The translations under genes and the position numbers were made by a program. Shown in pieces: positions 44,080 to 51,673 of a stretch of DNA of 64,000 bases. Positions within the stretch are counted from its first letter, which is position 1; each line of letters begins with the position of its first letter. Where the stretch lies: positions 4,316,756 through 4,380,755 of the forward strand of contig JBBCGJ010000001.1 in the NCBI GenBank assembly GCA_037200985.1. Direction: 5' to 3'. This stretch comes from Rhizomicrobium sp. (GTDB lineage Bacteria > Pseudomonadota > Alphaproteobacteria > Micropepsales > Micropepsaceae). The notes beneath the pieces were generated by a model. That model was not told the DNA's origin. It ran no database searches and saw nothing but the letters and a program-made list of their open reading frames with translations.

Positions 44080-45241
44080 CCAACGGCCTCAGTGGTTGAC
44101 ACATTTGGCCCATGATCTTTGGGTTATCGAGGCGATATTGTCTGGGTTTCTGAGGAAGCTTCGCCAAGCGTCGCAACAAGCATCGAGGATGGCGTCGTAG
44201 TCTTTGAAGACGCGGTTTGCGAGATGGTTCTGGCGCAGGAACTGCCAGACATTCTCGACCGGGTTGAGTTCGGGGGCGTATGCCGGCAACGTCAGCAGCG
44301 AGATGTTGGACGGCAGGTGGGTGATGGCTTTCTCGTGATAGCCAGCGCCGTCCATGACCAGGACAGCATGGGCGCCTGGCCTGACGGCCCGGCTGATCTC
44401 CTTGAGGTGCGCCGTCATCGCCCTGGTATTGGCGCAAGGAAGAACCAGACCGGCGGCACAGGCGCGCTCGGGACAGACCGCGCCGAAGAGGTAGGCCCAC
44501 TTGTAGCGCTGATCGCGCGGCGCGGTGGGGCGTGTCCCGCGCCGCGCCCACATTCTGGTCAAGCTTCCCTTCTGGCCGATCCGGGCTTCATCCTGGAACC
44601 AGATCTCGACCGGCTTGGTTTTGGCGGCATCCGGCAAGGCGCGATCGACAAGCTGCGCGAAGTTTTTTTGAACGCCTCTTGGGCATCGGCGTCTGCTTTG
44701 GGATGGCGCGGGCGAACCGACATATGGCTGAAGTTGAGACGATCCAGCACCTTGCCCACGGTGCGCTCGTGAAGCGCAACGCCAAAGCGCGCGGCGATCA
44801 CGTCGCGAAGATCGACGCGGCGCCAGCGCACCATACCGTCGTTCGCAAGATCGGGACCTTGCTCCACAATCTGGACAAGTTCAGCCTCCTGCTGCTCCGT
44901 CAGCCGGGGCGTTGGGCCTGGAGCCTTGCGGTCGACAAGACCATCGATGCCTGACGCATTATAGCGATGCACCCAGTCGCGCAGCGTCTGGCGATCCATG
45001 CCGCACGCCGTTGCCGCGTCCGTGCGAGACGTGCCTTCCAGCACCAGTGCCAGCGCCAGCAACCGGCGAGCCTGATCGGCGTGCCGCGTCTTGGCCGCCT
45101 CCCGCCGCAAATCCGAAGCACTGTGTTCCGAACGCAAAATCTTGATCGCCATCGCCGATCCCCTTCGCGAATCACCTCGCAAAGCGAATCACAGACAGCG
45201 GCCGCGTTGAATCCTCACGAGTCAGAAACTAAGGCCGTTGG
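44080..45241. mobile_element. IS630-family insertion sequence, complete
   Basis: The 1162-bp element is bounded by inverted repeats CCAACGGCCTCAGT at the left and CCAACGGCCTTAGT (read inward) at the right, one mismatch in 14. It is flanked on both sides by TA (44078-44079 and 45242-45243), the target duplicated by IS630/Tc1-mariner elements. It carries a transposase in two overlapping frames on the minus strand. Intact ends suggest recent movement. It sits between two divergent genes, a possible regulator and a methyltransferase. Confidence 0.92.
44089..45152 (-). CDS. IS630 transposase made by programmed -1 frameshifting
   Basis: The first frame (45152 down to 44559) encodes the N-terminal helix-turn-helix part: DAATACGMDRQTLRDWVHRY and a second HTH around GVALHERTVGKVLDRL. 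The second frame (about 44660 down to 44089) encodes the catalytic DDE part: IWFQDEARIG, LVMDGAGYHEK and YAPELNPVENVW supply the two aspartates and the glutamate. The frames meet at a run of seven A residues (minus strand; T7 at 44663-44669). A -1 slip there joins them into one protein of about 350 residues, a known mode in this family. The stop codon lies inside the left terminal repeat. Confidence 0.88.
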
Positions 45242-45445
45242 TATTACACGTATTGACGGTGCCGATATTCGGTACTGCGCGCCATTCGTCAACGTGTACG
45301 GATTTTCACGATCCGCAGGCCAGAAGGCCCGCTTGGTATGCTCAGGTCTCGGCCTCGCGGGCGAGGGCGCGTTCACCTGCGAATCGCGAGTCGGCGGATC
45401 GCGCGCGCCCCTGGATCGGCAATTGGCATTTCTGTCTATGACGGC

Positions 45446-46590
45446 ATGCCGTCGAATCCAGAGCGCTATTTCCGCTTTTACGACAACCGCCAGAAATATC
45501 TGATGTTCGTCAACACGTGCAGCGAGAAGCGCGAGATCGCGAACCGCGTGACGCTCGAGCTGGCGAACATCCATCCGCGGCCGCCGGCCGTACGGATGTT
45601 CGACGCCGGGGTCGGCGACGGCACGTGCTCGCCCGCGTGCTGCGCAGCATGCATCGGCGCTTCGAGCATATGCCGCTCTACGTCGTCGGCAAGGAGATCA
45701 GTCTCGAAGATGTGCGCCTGGCGCTGGAGAAGATGCCCGACCGTTTCCACGAGCATTCCGCGACGGTGCTGATCCTGACCAATCTCTATTATTCGGGGGC
45801 GCCTTCTCTGCTCCCGTCGTCGGTCACCGCCGCGACAAGCCTGGTGTGGCATGAATTGCCGCTGCGCGGCAGCACGGCGGCCGAGTTCGAGGAACAAATC
45901 AGCGATCTCGAGCCCTTCCTGGCGCAGAACTGGCGCGCCGCCGTCAGCAAGAAGAGCGGCAGTCCGGTCTACGAGAAGCCCGTCGTCCTGGTGATCTATC
46001 TGGAAGACTGCCGCTTCCTGCTGGATCAGGTGATCCCGCGCCGCGGCTCGATCCATGCCGACTACGATCTGGTGATCGCGTCCCAGCCCTATCGGGCGCG
46101 GGCCACCGCGGAGTTCAAGGCCAGGAAGGTGATCGCGCCGCTCGCGCAGAGTCTGGCACCCGGTGGCCGGCTCATTGGCATCCATTCGGCCGGCGCCGAT
46201 CCCGGCATGGAGATCATCCAGAAGGTCTGGCCGGACGAGCAGTCCTTTACCACAACCCGTCACGACATCCTGCGTGAAACCAAGGCCGCGCTGGGGAGCA
46301 GGGCGCGGCACTTCAACTTCAACGCCTTGCCGGACGACCGCTCGCACTTCCAGTACGAGATGTACACGCTGCCGAACGAGATCGACGCCGAGGCGACCTC
46401 GATCGGCACTTCGACCCTGTTCGCGGCCTGGAACGACGCGGCCTATGTCGCGCAAATCGAGGACGACCGGCTGACCCAGGCGATGCGCGACTCGCGCTAT
46501 CTCGATGCCACCCGCGACGTCCTCAAGACGCGTAACGGCCTGTGGTTCCGCGACGAATCCTACGTCATCTCGCGCAAGCGCGAGATGTGA
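45446..46590 (+). pseudogene. SAM-dependent methyltransferase gene with a frameshift
   Basis: The frame opened by the ATG at 45446 reads MPSNPERYFRFYDNR and later FDAGVGDGT, a class I SAM-binding motif, then runs into nonsense and stops at 45772. From about 45625 the homologous sequence continues in another frame, LARVLRSMHRRF onward, and stays open to 46590. One missing base near 45622 (GGCACGTGCTC where GGCACGGTGCTC would restore the frame) explains the break. It is either a recent mutation or a sequencing error, since the rest is intact. The full protein would be about 381 residues, with further elements LVIASQPYRARA and LAPGGRLIGIHSAG. Substrate unknown. Confidence 0.75.
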
Positions 46591-46598
46591 TTCCAGGA

Positions 46599-46700
46599 CT
46601 GTCATGGCCCGCGAAAGCGGGCCATCCAGTTGGATCGAGCCGAGTGCCACAAGCGAAGAGAAGCATCACCTGGATGGCCCGCCGTTGCAGGCCATGACAG
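46599..46700. repeat. inverted pair of 31-bp REP-like palindromes
   Basis: CTGTCATGGCC...GGCCATCCAG (46599-46629) and its near reverse complement CTGGATGGCC...GGCCATGACAG (46670-46700) face each other across 40 bases. Each is itself partly palindromic. They follow the methyltransferase stop directly and resemble the REP elements found between genes in several alphaproteobacteria. Confidence 0.75.
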
Positions 46701-46737
46701 GTTTTGGCGCGTGACACGCGGTCCAAACGACCGCCGC

Positions 46738-47106
46738 TTACCGTCCCGCCACGATCACGCCGGTGAACTTGCCCGTCGCATCCTCGCCGGCGAAGGTGTC
46801 GCCGATCTTGTAGTCCTTGATCGGGAAGCAGGCCGGCTTGGTGCCCGCCGGCTGCGGCGGATCGGTGGTCGTGAAGCAGCTGCCGCCGTCGCCGTCCGCC
46901 CAGATGCCCTTCAGCGTGCTGCCGTTCGGCAGGGTGATCGAATAGGTGTGGTCGGGATTCACGTAGACCTTAACCACGCTGCCATCGGCATAGGTCGAAA
47001 CGATCGTCCCGCTATAGGCGCCGGTCCAGGTGTCGCCCGCTAGCGCGGGCGTGGCAACCGCGGCGCAGAGCGCGGCGGAAATCAGAAGCTTTGTCGCGAA
47101 ACCCAT
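46738..47106 (-). CDS. small secreted protein, paralogue of 56739-57104
   Basis: The 122-residue precursor starts with a clear signal peptide (KLLISAALCAAVATPALA, cleavage before GDTW). The mature part has YADGSVVKVYVNPDHTYSI and a CFTTTDPPQ...KPAC pair of cysteines that could form a disulfide. The protein at 56739-57104 has the same length and pattern (YADGDVTKIYVAQDGTFSV, CYTQTDP...KPVC). I do not know the function; an exported ligand-binding or protective role is only a guess. Confidence 0.75.
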   Translation of the reverse strand: MGFATKLLISAALCAAVATPALAGDTWTGAYSGTIVSTYADGSVVKVYVNPDHTYSITLPNGSTLKGIWADGDGGSCFTTTDPPQPAGTKPACFPIKDYKIGDTFAGEDATGKFTGVIVAGR

Positions 47107-47127
47107 GTCGTTCCCCCCGTTTTGCGT

Positions 47128-47559
47128 TCAATCCAGCTTGATCGGTTGTCCCAGAAGATCCTCGGCGCGGTCTACCTTGATCAGCACCGCCCAGCCTTTT
47201 TTTTCCTTGTCCCAGTCCTTCTCCGGCGCGATCAGCCGCTCCCAGACCTTTTCGTAGACGGGACCCGACTTGTGCACCGTGGCGGTGCCATAAAGCCGTA
47301 CGATGCCGCCGATCGGCAGCACGTCGCGCGCCCCGAGATTGAAATAGAACACCGTGACCTTGGTGCCGTCGCCCAGGAGCGCCGTCGTCGTGCCGCGGCC
47401 GCGCTCCCAGAGCGAGATGTGGTCGTCGTCATAGACCTGCGTCGAACCGCGGGGCGTGATCTGGGCGAAGCCGCTGTCGAGCACCGTGCCGATCAGGCAG
47501 ACATTCTGCGGGAACGCGCCGTCGATCAGCGGCTGGACTTTCTTCGGAATGGCCCCCAT
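47128..47559 (-). CDS. pyridoxamine 5'-phosphate oxidase-fold protein
   Basis: The 143-residue protein (GFAQITPRGSTQVYDDDHISLWERG, TKVTVFYFN, GIVRLYGTATVHKSGPVYEKVW) has the split-barrel fold of small FMN- or F420-binding PPOX-family proteins. Its substrate is unknown. The ATG at 47559 shares one base with the stop of the VOC gene (TGATG), so it is coupled to that gene and probably belongs to the same catabolic operon. Confidence 0.7.
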   Translation of the reverse strand: MGAIPKKVQPLIDGAFPQNVCLIGTVLDSGFAQITPRGSTQVYDDDHISLWERGRGTTTALLGDGTKVTVFYFNLGARDVLPIGGIVRLYGTATVHKSGPVYEKVWERLIAPEKDWDKEKKGWAVLIKVDRAEDLLGQPIKLD

Positions 47560-48107
47560 CAATGGTGCTCCGCGCGGTAGGTATTGTTGGTGGTGTGGTC
47601 GCCGGCAAGCCATTTGCGCAGCTCTTCGTGCGCCTTGGCGCGGCGCTCGGCGTTGATCTCGTCGGCTTTCGGCGCGTCCAGCGTGAATTCCACGGTCAAC
47701 CCGTTCGGATCCGTCACGTAGACCGACCGGCAATAGCCGTGTTCGAGGACATAGGTCTGCGGTTCTTTGTAGCCCGCCGCCTTGATGCGCTCCTCGATTC
47801 CTTTTTGGGTCTCGGCGTCGACATTGAGCGCGATGTGGTGGAACGGGGAGAACGGCATCTTAGGGCCGAACTCCTTCTGGTCCTCCGGCCGCGCGAACTG
47901 GAAGAAGGCGAGCGCGCCGCCGTCGCCAAGCGCGAAAAAGCAGTGGCAATAGGTCCGAAGCGCGCCGAACAGTTCGTCGGCTTCGCTCCAGGTCGCGACC
48001 AGCGGCAGGCCGATCACGTCCTCGTAGAACTTGCGTGTGGCCTCCATGTCGTTGGTGACATAGGCGTTGTGGTGAAGACGGCTGGGAAGCGTTGCTTGCT
48101 TGGCCAT
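47559..48107 (-). CDS. VOC-family (glyoxalase/extradiol dioxygenase-like) protein
   Basis: The 182-residue protein has the two betaalphabetabetabeta modules of the VOC superfamily: RLHHNAYVTNDMEATRKFYEDVIGL, FHHIALNV and SVYVTDPNGLTVEFTLD. His13, a His in FHHIA and the Glu in VEF are the expected metal ligands. Members include glyoxalase I, fosfomycin resistance enzymes, extradiol dioxygenases and methylmalonyl-CoA epimerases; which applies here is unclear. Start ATG 48107. It is followed without gap by the PPOX-fold gene and preceded by a MetE-like gene 32 bases away. Confidence 0.8.
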   Translation of the reverse strand: MAKQATLPSRLHHNAYVTNDMEATRKFYEDVIGLPLVATWSEADELFGALRTYCHCFFALGDGGALAFFQFARPEDQKEFGPKMPFSPFHHIALNVDAETQKGIEERIKAAGYKEPQTYVLEHGYCRSVYVTDPNGLTVEFTLDAPKADEINAERRAKAHEELRKWLAGDHTTNNTYRAEHH

Positions 48108-48139
48108 GGCTTTGCCTTTCGTTTCCTTCGGTCCCTTGA

Positions 48140-49282
48140 TCACCAGAACTGTCTTGACGCGATGCGCGCGCCTTCCGCGAGCGCGGCAAGCTTCAGCCAG
48201 ACGACGTCGGGATCGACGCCGCCCTGTCCGACATGGATCGAGAAGCCGCAATCGACGCCCGCCATCACATTCTCGCGCCCCACGAGATTTGCGTAACGGG
48301 CGATGCGCTGGGCGACCAGCTCGGGATGCTCGATATAGTTCGACTGGCATTCGATGACGCCCGGGACCAGGACCTTGCCCTCAGGCGGCTTGATACTCTC
48401 GAACATCTTCCACTCATGCGCGTGACGCGGGTTGGCCGCCTCGAACAGGATGGCGGTCGGCTTGGCGTAAGTAAGTACGTCGATGATGTCCGCAAAGGGC
48501 ACGTCGCAATGATGCGGGCCCGGATAATTGCCCCAGCACATGTGCATGCGAAGCTGCTCGGCCGGGATATTGCGTACCGCGTGGTTCAGCGCCTCAATAT
48601 GCAGGCGCATCCGCTTGCGGAACTCTTCCAGGCTGAGATCTGCATATTGCACATGCCTGCCCATCGCGAGGTCGGGGCAGTCGAGCTGCAGCGTCATCCC
48701 CGCATTGGCGATGGTCTCGTATTCGTAGCGCATCGCTTCGGCGATGGCGTAGAGGTATTCCTCGTGGCTCTTGTAGTAGTCGTTGCGGAAGAACAGCGAA
48801 ATTACGCCGGGCGACGCCGCACTCGAAAACAGCCCCTCGATCTTCGCGCCTTTCGCGTACGTCGTCAGATTTTCGACATCCACCTTCGGCGACTTCAGAT
48901 CGCGCACCGAGATCGGCCCGTTGCAGCCCGGCGTCTTGCGGGTTTTGCGCCCCGGATCGCCGAACACGCGCGCCTGGCTCTTGGGAAAGCCGACGAGGTC
49001 CTGGAACACGAAGCTGTTGCTGGTGCCGTCGAACCCGTTCAGCCGGTCCTTCACATAGGTCGCGTAGCTCGGCTTCGACATTTCGCCGTCGTTTACAATG
49101 TCGATTCCGGCCTCGCTCTGGCGGCGCACCATCTCGCCGATGGCGCCGGTGACGCGCGCGTCCAGCGCCGCGGCATCCACCGGAATGCCTTCCTCGCGGG
49201 CGACCATCATCGCGATGAGATCGTCCGGGCGGGGCAGACTTCCCGTATGGGTCGTCAGGAAGCGTTCGGTGCTGCGGAGCAT
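48140..49282 (-). CDS. MetE-like zinc-dependent methyl- or alkyltransferase, copy 1
   Basis: This 380-residue protein matches the C-terminal catalytic half of cobalamin-independent methionine synthase (MetE, about 750 residues). It begins TTHTGSLPRP, has IVNDGEMSKPSY, and places zinc ligands in MHMCWGN (His247, Cys249) and VDCGFS (Cys345). Stand-alone enzymes of this fold transfer methyl or alkyl groups to thiols; epoxyalkane:coenzyme M transferase is one relative. In a catabolic, IclR-linked cluster it is more likely a degradative alkyl/methyl transferase or C-S lyase than a methionine synthase. A perfect operator-like palindrome lies seven bases upstream of its start. Confidence 0.75.
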   Translation of the reverse strand: MLRSTERFLTTHTGSLPRPDDLIAMMVAREEGIPVDAAALDARVTGAIGEMVRRQSEAGIDIVNDGEMSKPSYATYVKDRLNGFDGTSNSFVFQDLVGFPKSQARVFGDPGRKTRKTPGCNGPISVRDLKSPKVDVENLTTYAKGAKIEGLFSSAASPGVISLFFRNDYYKSHEEYLYAIAEAMRYEYETIANAGMTLQLDCPDLAMGRHVQYADLSLEEFRKRMRLHIEALNHAVRNIPAEQLRMHMCWGNYPGPHHCDVPFADIIDVLTYAKPTAILFEAANPRHAHEWKMFESIKPPEGKVLVPGVIECQSNYIEHPELVAQRIARYANLVGRENVMAGVDCGFSIHVGQGGVDPDVVWLKLAALAEGARIASRQFW

Positions 49283-49288
49283 GGGATG

Positions 49289-49305
49289 TTTTCGGATATC
49301 GAAAA
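49289..49305. promoter_or_regulatory. IclR-type operator candidate 1: TTTTCG-GATAT-CGAAAA
   Basis: A perfect 6-5-6 palindrome stands just upstream of the MetE-like gene ending at 48140. The same arms, TTTTCG and CGAAAA with a five-base spacer, recur perfectly at 54871-54887 upstream of the iclR gene, and in weaker form at 50212 and 51491-51525. Confidence 0.65.
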
Positions 49306-49361
49306 GTTCTTCGATTTTACGCTATCGCGGCTCAGGCGAAATTGCAAAACACGATCGTACG

Positions 49362-50147
49362 CTATTTGGATTTTACACCGTCATAGGTGATCGCGTCGGC
49401 CGCCGCATTCGACATGATGAAGCCGATCGGCCGCTGCGCCTCTTCCTGAAGATGGGCGAGCAGGCCCGCTGTCCGCGCCAGGATCGAGATGCTCTTGAGC
49501 GCCGTCAGTGGAAACCCAATCTCCAGCAGGATGGCCGGGATGACGCCGTTGATGTTGATGGGAAGGGGGCGGCCCAGCGCCTCCGGCAGAACGGCCTTCA
49601 CCGTCTGCAGCATATCGAGATAGGGGCCTGTCAATCCGCGCTGCTTTGCAAGCGCAAGCAGCACATTGGCGCGCGGATCGCCCTCGGAATGCTGCGGATG
49701 GCCGAAACCGGGAATCGGGGATTTCGTCTTGCGCATCGCCCGGATGCGCTCGGCCGCGACCTCGGCGGCGTTGCCGCCCTTCGACGCCTCGACCAGATCG
49801 TTCAGGAAATAGCCCGCCGTTTCGGCGCTGCCGAGCACCACCGAACCCGAGCCAAGCAGGCCGGCGGCGACCGCGCCCTGGATCGCTTCCGGCGCCGCGG
49901 CGAAGGTCATGCGCGCCGCCTGCACGCTGGGCACCAGCCCGTGCTCGGCAATCGATACCAGCAGGGCATTCACGAAGAAGCGCTGGTCGGCGTTCGGCTC
50001 CTTGCCCATCAGGAGCAGGAAGAAATAGTCGATGAAGTCGATCTTGCCGATCAACTCCCTGCACAGGTCCTTGCCGCGGATGGTGATGGAAGCGGTGTCC
50101 GCCGTGGAGATGGCCGTGAAGGGGGCGTCCTGTTTGCCGATACGCAT
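49362..50147 (-). CDS. citryl-CoA lyase-like protein (short citrate synthase fold)
   Basis: The 261-residue protein has the citrate-synthase fold without its N-terminal part. AEHGLVPSVQAAR and IPGFGHPQHSEGDPRA carry the two active-site histidine regions, and IGFPL...TAGLLAHLQEE is the C-terminal part. Short members of this family include citryl-CoA lyase, which splits citryl-CoA to acetyl-CoA and oxaloacetate. Being divergent from a CaiB/BaiF CoA-transferase, it may cleave a CoA-activated hydroxy-acid in a catabolic pathway. Condensation in the reverse direction is also possible. Confidence 0.72.
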   Translation of the reverse strand: MRIGKQDAPFTAISTADTASITIRGKDLCRELIGKIDFIDYFFLLLMGKEPNADQRFFVNALLVSIAEHGLVPSVQAARMTFAAAPEAIQGAVAAGLLGSGSVVLGSAETAGYFLNDLVEASKGGNAAEVAAERIRAMRKTKSPIPGFGHPQHSEGDPRANVLLALAKQRGLTGPYLDMLQTVKAVLPEALGRPLPININGVIPAILLEIGFPLTALKSISILARTAGLLAHLQEEAQRPIGFIMSNAAADAITYDGVKSK

Positions 50148-50211
50148 GATATGACTCCGTTTCTCGCTGAACCGTTCCGGCGCCGCCGCAACTTACCAAA
50201 TATCGAAATTG

Positions 50212-50228
50212 ACTTCGACATGCGGAAA
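50212..50228. promoter_or_regulatory. IclR-type operator candidate 2 (divergent promoter region)
   Basis: ACTTCG-ACATG-CGGAAA is an imperfect version of TTTTCG-N5-CGAAAA. It lies between the citryl-CoA lyase-like and CoA-transferase genes. An upstream half-site CGAAAT precedes it in the same arrangement as at 51491-51525, both sharing CGAAATTGACTTCG. Confidence 0.5.
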
Positions 50229-50294
50229 TCCATAGTCTATCGCCGTCTTTCCCGATAGCGGCTGCGCCGGCCGCGCCAGTCGCCCGGAGTGGCC

Positions 50295-51464
50295 ATGACC
50301 AAGGTTCTCGAAGATGTCCGCGTCCTGGAAATGGGCACGTTCATCACCGGCCCCGCGGCCGGCATGATCCTCGCCGACATGGGCGCCGATGTCATCAAGC
50401 TCGAGCGGCCCAAGACGGGCGATCCCTTCCGCGCCTTCAAGGGCGGCCTCTACAGCCCGCATTTCCAGACCTACAACCGCAACAAGCGCAGCCTGACCGT
50501 CGACACCAAGAACCCCGCCGATCTCAAGCTGCTGGACGAGCTGGTCGCCAATGCCGATGTGTTCATCCAGAATTTCCGCCCCGGCGTCGCGGACGAGCTG
50601 AATGTCGGCTGCGAGCGCCTGCAGGAGATCAATCCGGCGCTGATCTATTGCGGCATCTCCGGTTTCGGCCATGACGGGCCGGATGCCGAGCGGCCGGCCT
50701 ATGACACCGTCGCGCAGGCGGCCAGCGGCTGGCTGAGGCTGCTGATCAATCCCGGCAATCCGCGCGTCGTCGGCCCGGCCATCGCGGACGCGGTGACGGG
50801 TTTCTATGCGGCGTTCGGCATCCTGGGCGCGCTGCACGAGCGCGACCGGACGGGAAAAGGCCGTCGCATCGACATTTCAATGCTCGAAGCCATGTGCCAT
50901 TTCAATCTCGACGACTTCACGCACTACTTCTCGCAGGGCGAGATCATGGGCCCGTTCAGCCGGCCCAGCGTGTCGCAGTCCTATGTCTTCGAATGCGCCG
51001 ACGGCAAATGGGTCGCGATGCACATGTCCTCGCCCGAGAAGTTCTGGCAGGGCTTGGCGAACGCGATCGAGCGGCCCAGGCTGTTCGAGGATCCGCGCTT
51101 CGCTGACCGCCCCGCGCGCATCAAGCACCAGGACGACCTGATCGCGCTGATGACGCCCATTTTCAAGACCAAGACCCGCGCCGAATGGTGCGCCCGCCTC
51201 GACGGCGAGGGTGTGCCGTTCTCGCCGGTCTACGATTCGAGCGAGGCGCTGCAGGATCGCCAGGCGAAGTATCTCGGCATCGAGGTCGAGGGGCAGCATC
51301 CCACCATGGGCCGTTTCCGCACGGTTCGTTTTCCGGTGAATTTCGACGGACGTCATGCCACCGCGGTGGTCCCGCCACCTACGCTGGGCGAGCACGACGA
51401 GGCCATTCGCGGCCTCGCCGGCCAGATGTGGCGCCGCCATCCGACCTCGGATGCTGCCGAATAG
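50295..51464 (+). CDS. CaiB/BaiF-family (class III) CoA-transferase
   Basis: The 389-residue protein is a typical class III CoA-transferase: VLEDVRVLEMGTFITGPAAG, LADMGADVIKLERP, SLTVDTKNP, NFRPGVADELN, ISGFGHDGP and the active-site region GKGRRIDISMLEA. These enzymes move CoA between acids through an aspartyl-CoA intermediate. The ATG at 50295 is preferred over a GTG at 50289 because GGAG sits at the right distance. The gene is divergent from the citryl-CoA lyase-like gene, and the two could act in sequence: activation, then cleavage. Confidence 0.9.
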   Translation: MTKVLEDVRVLEMGTFITGPAAGMILADMGADVIKLERPKTGDPFRAFKGGLYSPHFQTYNRNKRSLTVDTKNPADLKLLDELVANADVFIQNFRPGVADELNVGCERLQEINPALIYCGISGFGHDGPDAERPAYDTVAQAASGWLRLLINPGNPRVVGPAIADAVTGFYAAFGILGALHERDRTGKGRRIDISMLEAMCHFNLDDFTHYFSQGEIMGPFSRPSVSQSYVFECADGKWVAMHMSSPEKFWQGLANAIERPRLFEDPRFADRPARIKHQDDLIALMTPIFKTKTRAEWCARLDGEGVPFSPVYDSSEALQDRQAKYLGIEVEGQHPTMGRFRTVRFPVNFDGRHATAVVPPPTLGEHDEAIRGLAGQMWRRHPTSDAAE

Positions 51465-51490
51465 CATCACTACCAGGCAAAGCGTCGTAA

Positions 51491-51525
51491 ATTCGAATAG
51501 CGAAATTGACTTCGCAAAACGAAAT
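51491..51525. promoter_or_regulatory. IclR-type operator candidates 3 and 4 (tandem pair)
   Basis: ATTCG-AATAG-CGAAAT (51491-51506) and ACTTCG-CAAAA-CGAAAT (51509-51525) are two copies of the TTCG-N5-CGAA core placed about two helical turns apart, upstream of the TonB-dependent receptor gene. Such tandem placement fits an IclR-family tetramer binding two dyads. Confidence 0.55.
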
Positions 51526-51673
51526 ACCTAGCCTTTTGTACTGAGGAGGAATCCGCGCGCATCCGAAGCCCGAACTGACGGGCATCGCCCCGAGCCTAAA
51601 GGGCCTCGGCGAAAGGCTGTGTGAGGATCGAATTGGCCGGCGGCGCGCCGCGGCCAAAAAGCGGGGAAGGCAC

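Noticed and set aside
44067-44102. Longer N-terminus of the winged-helix-type gene
   Set aside because: The added residues are encoded by the end of the IS element, so they are not native.
46591-46737. Short frames between the methyltransferase and the small secreted protein
   Set aside because: They consist of the REP-like palindromes and have no ribosome-binding site.
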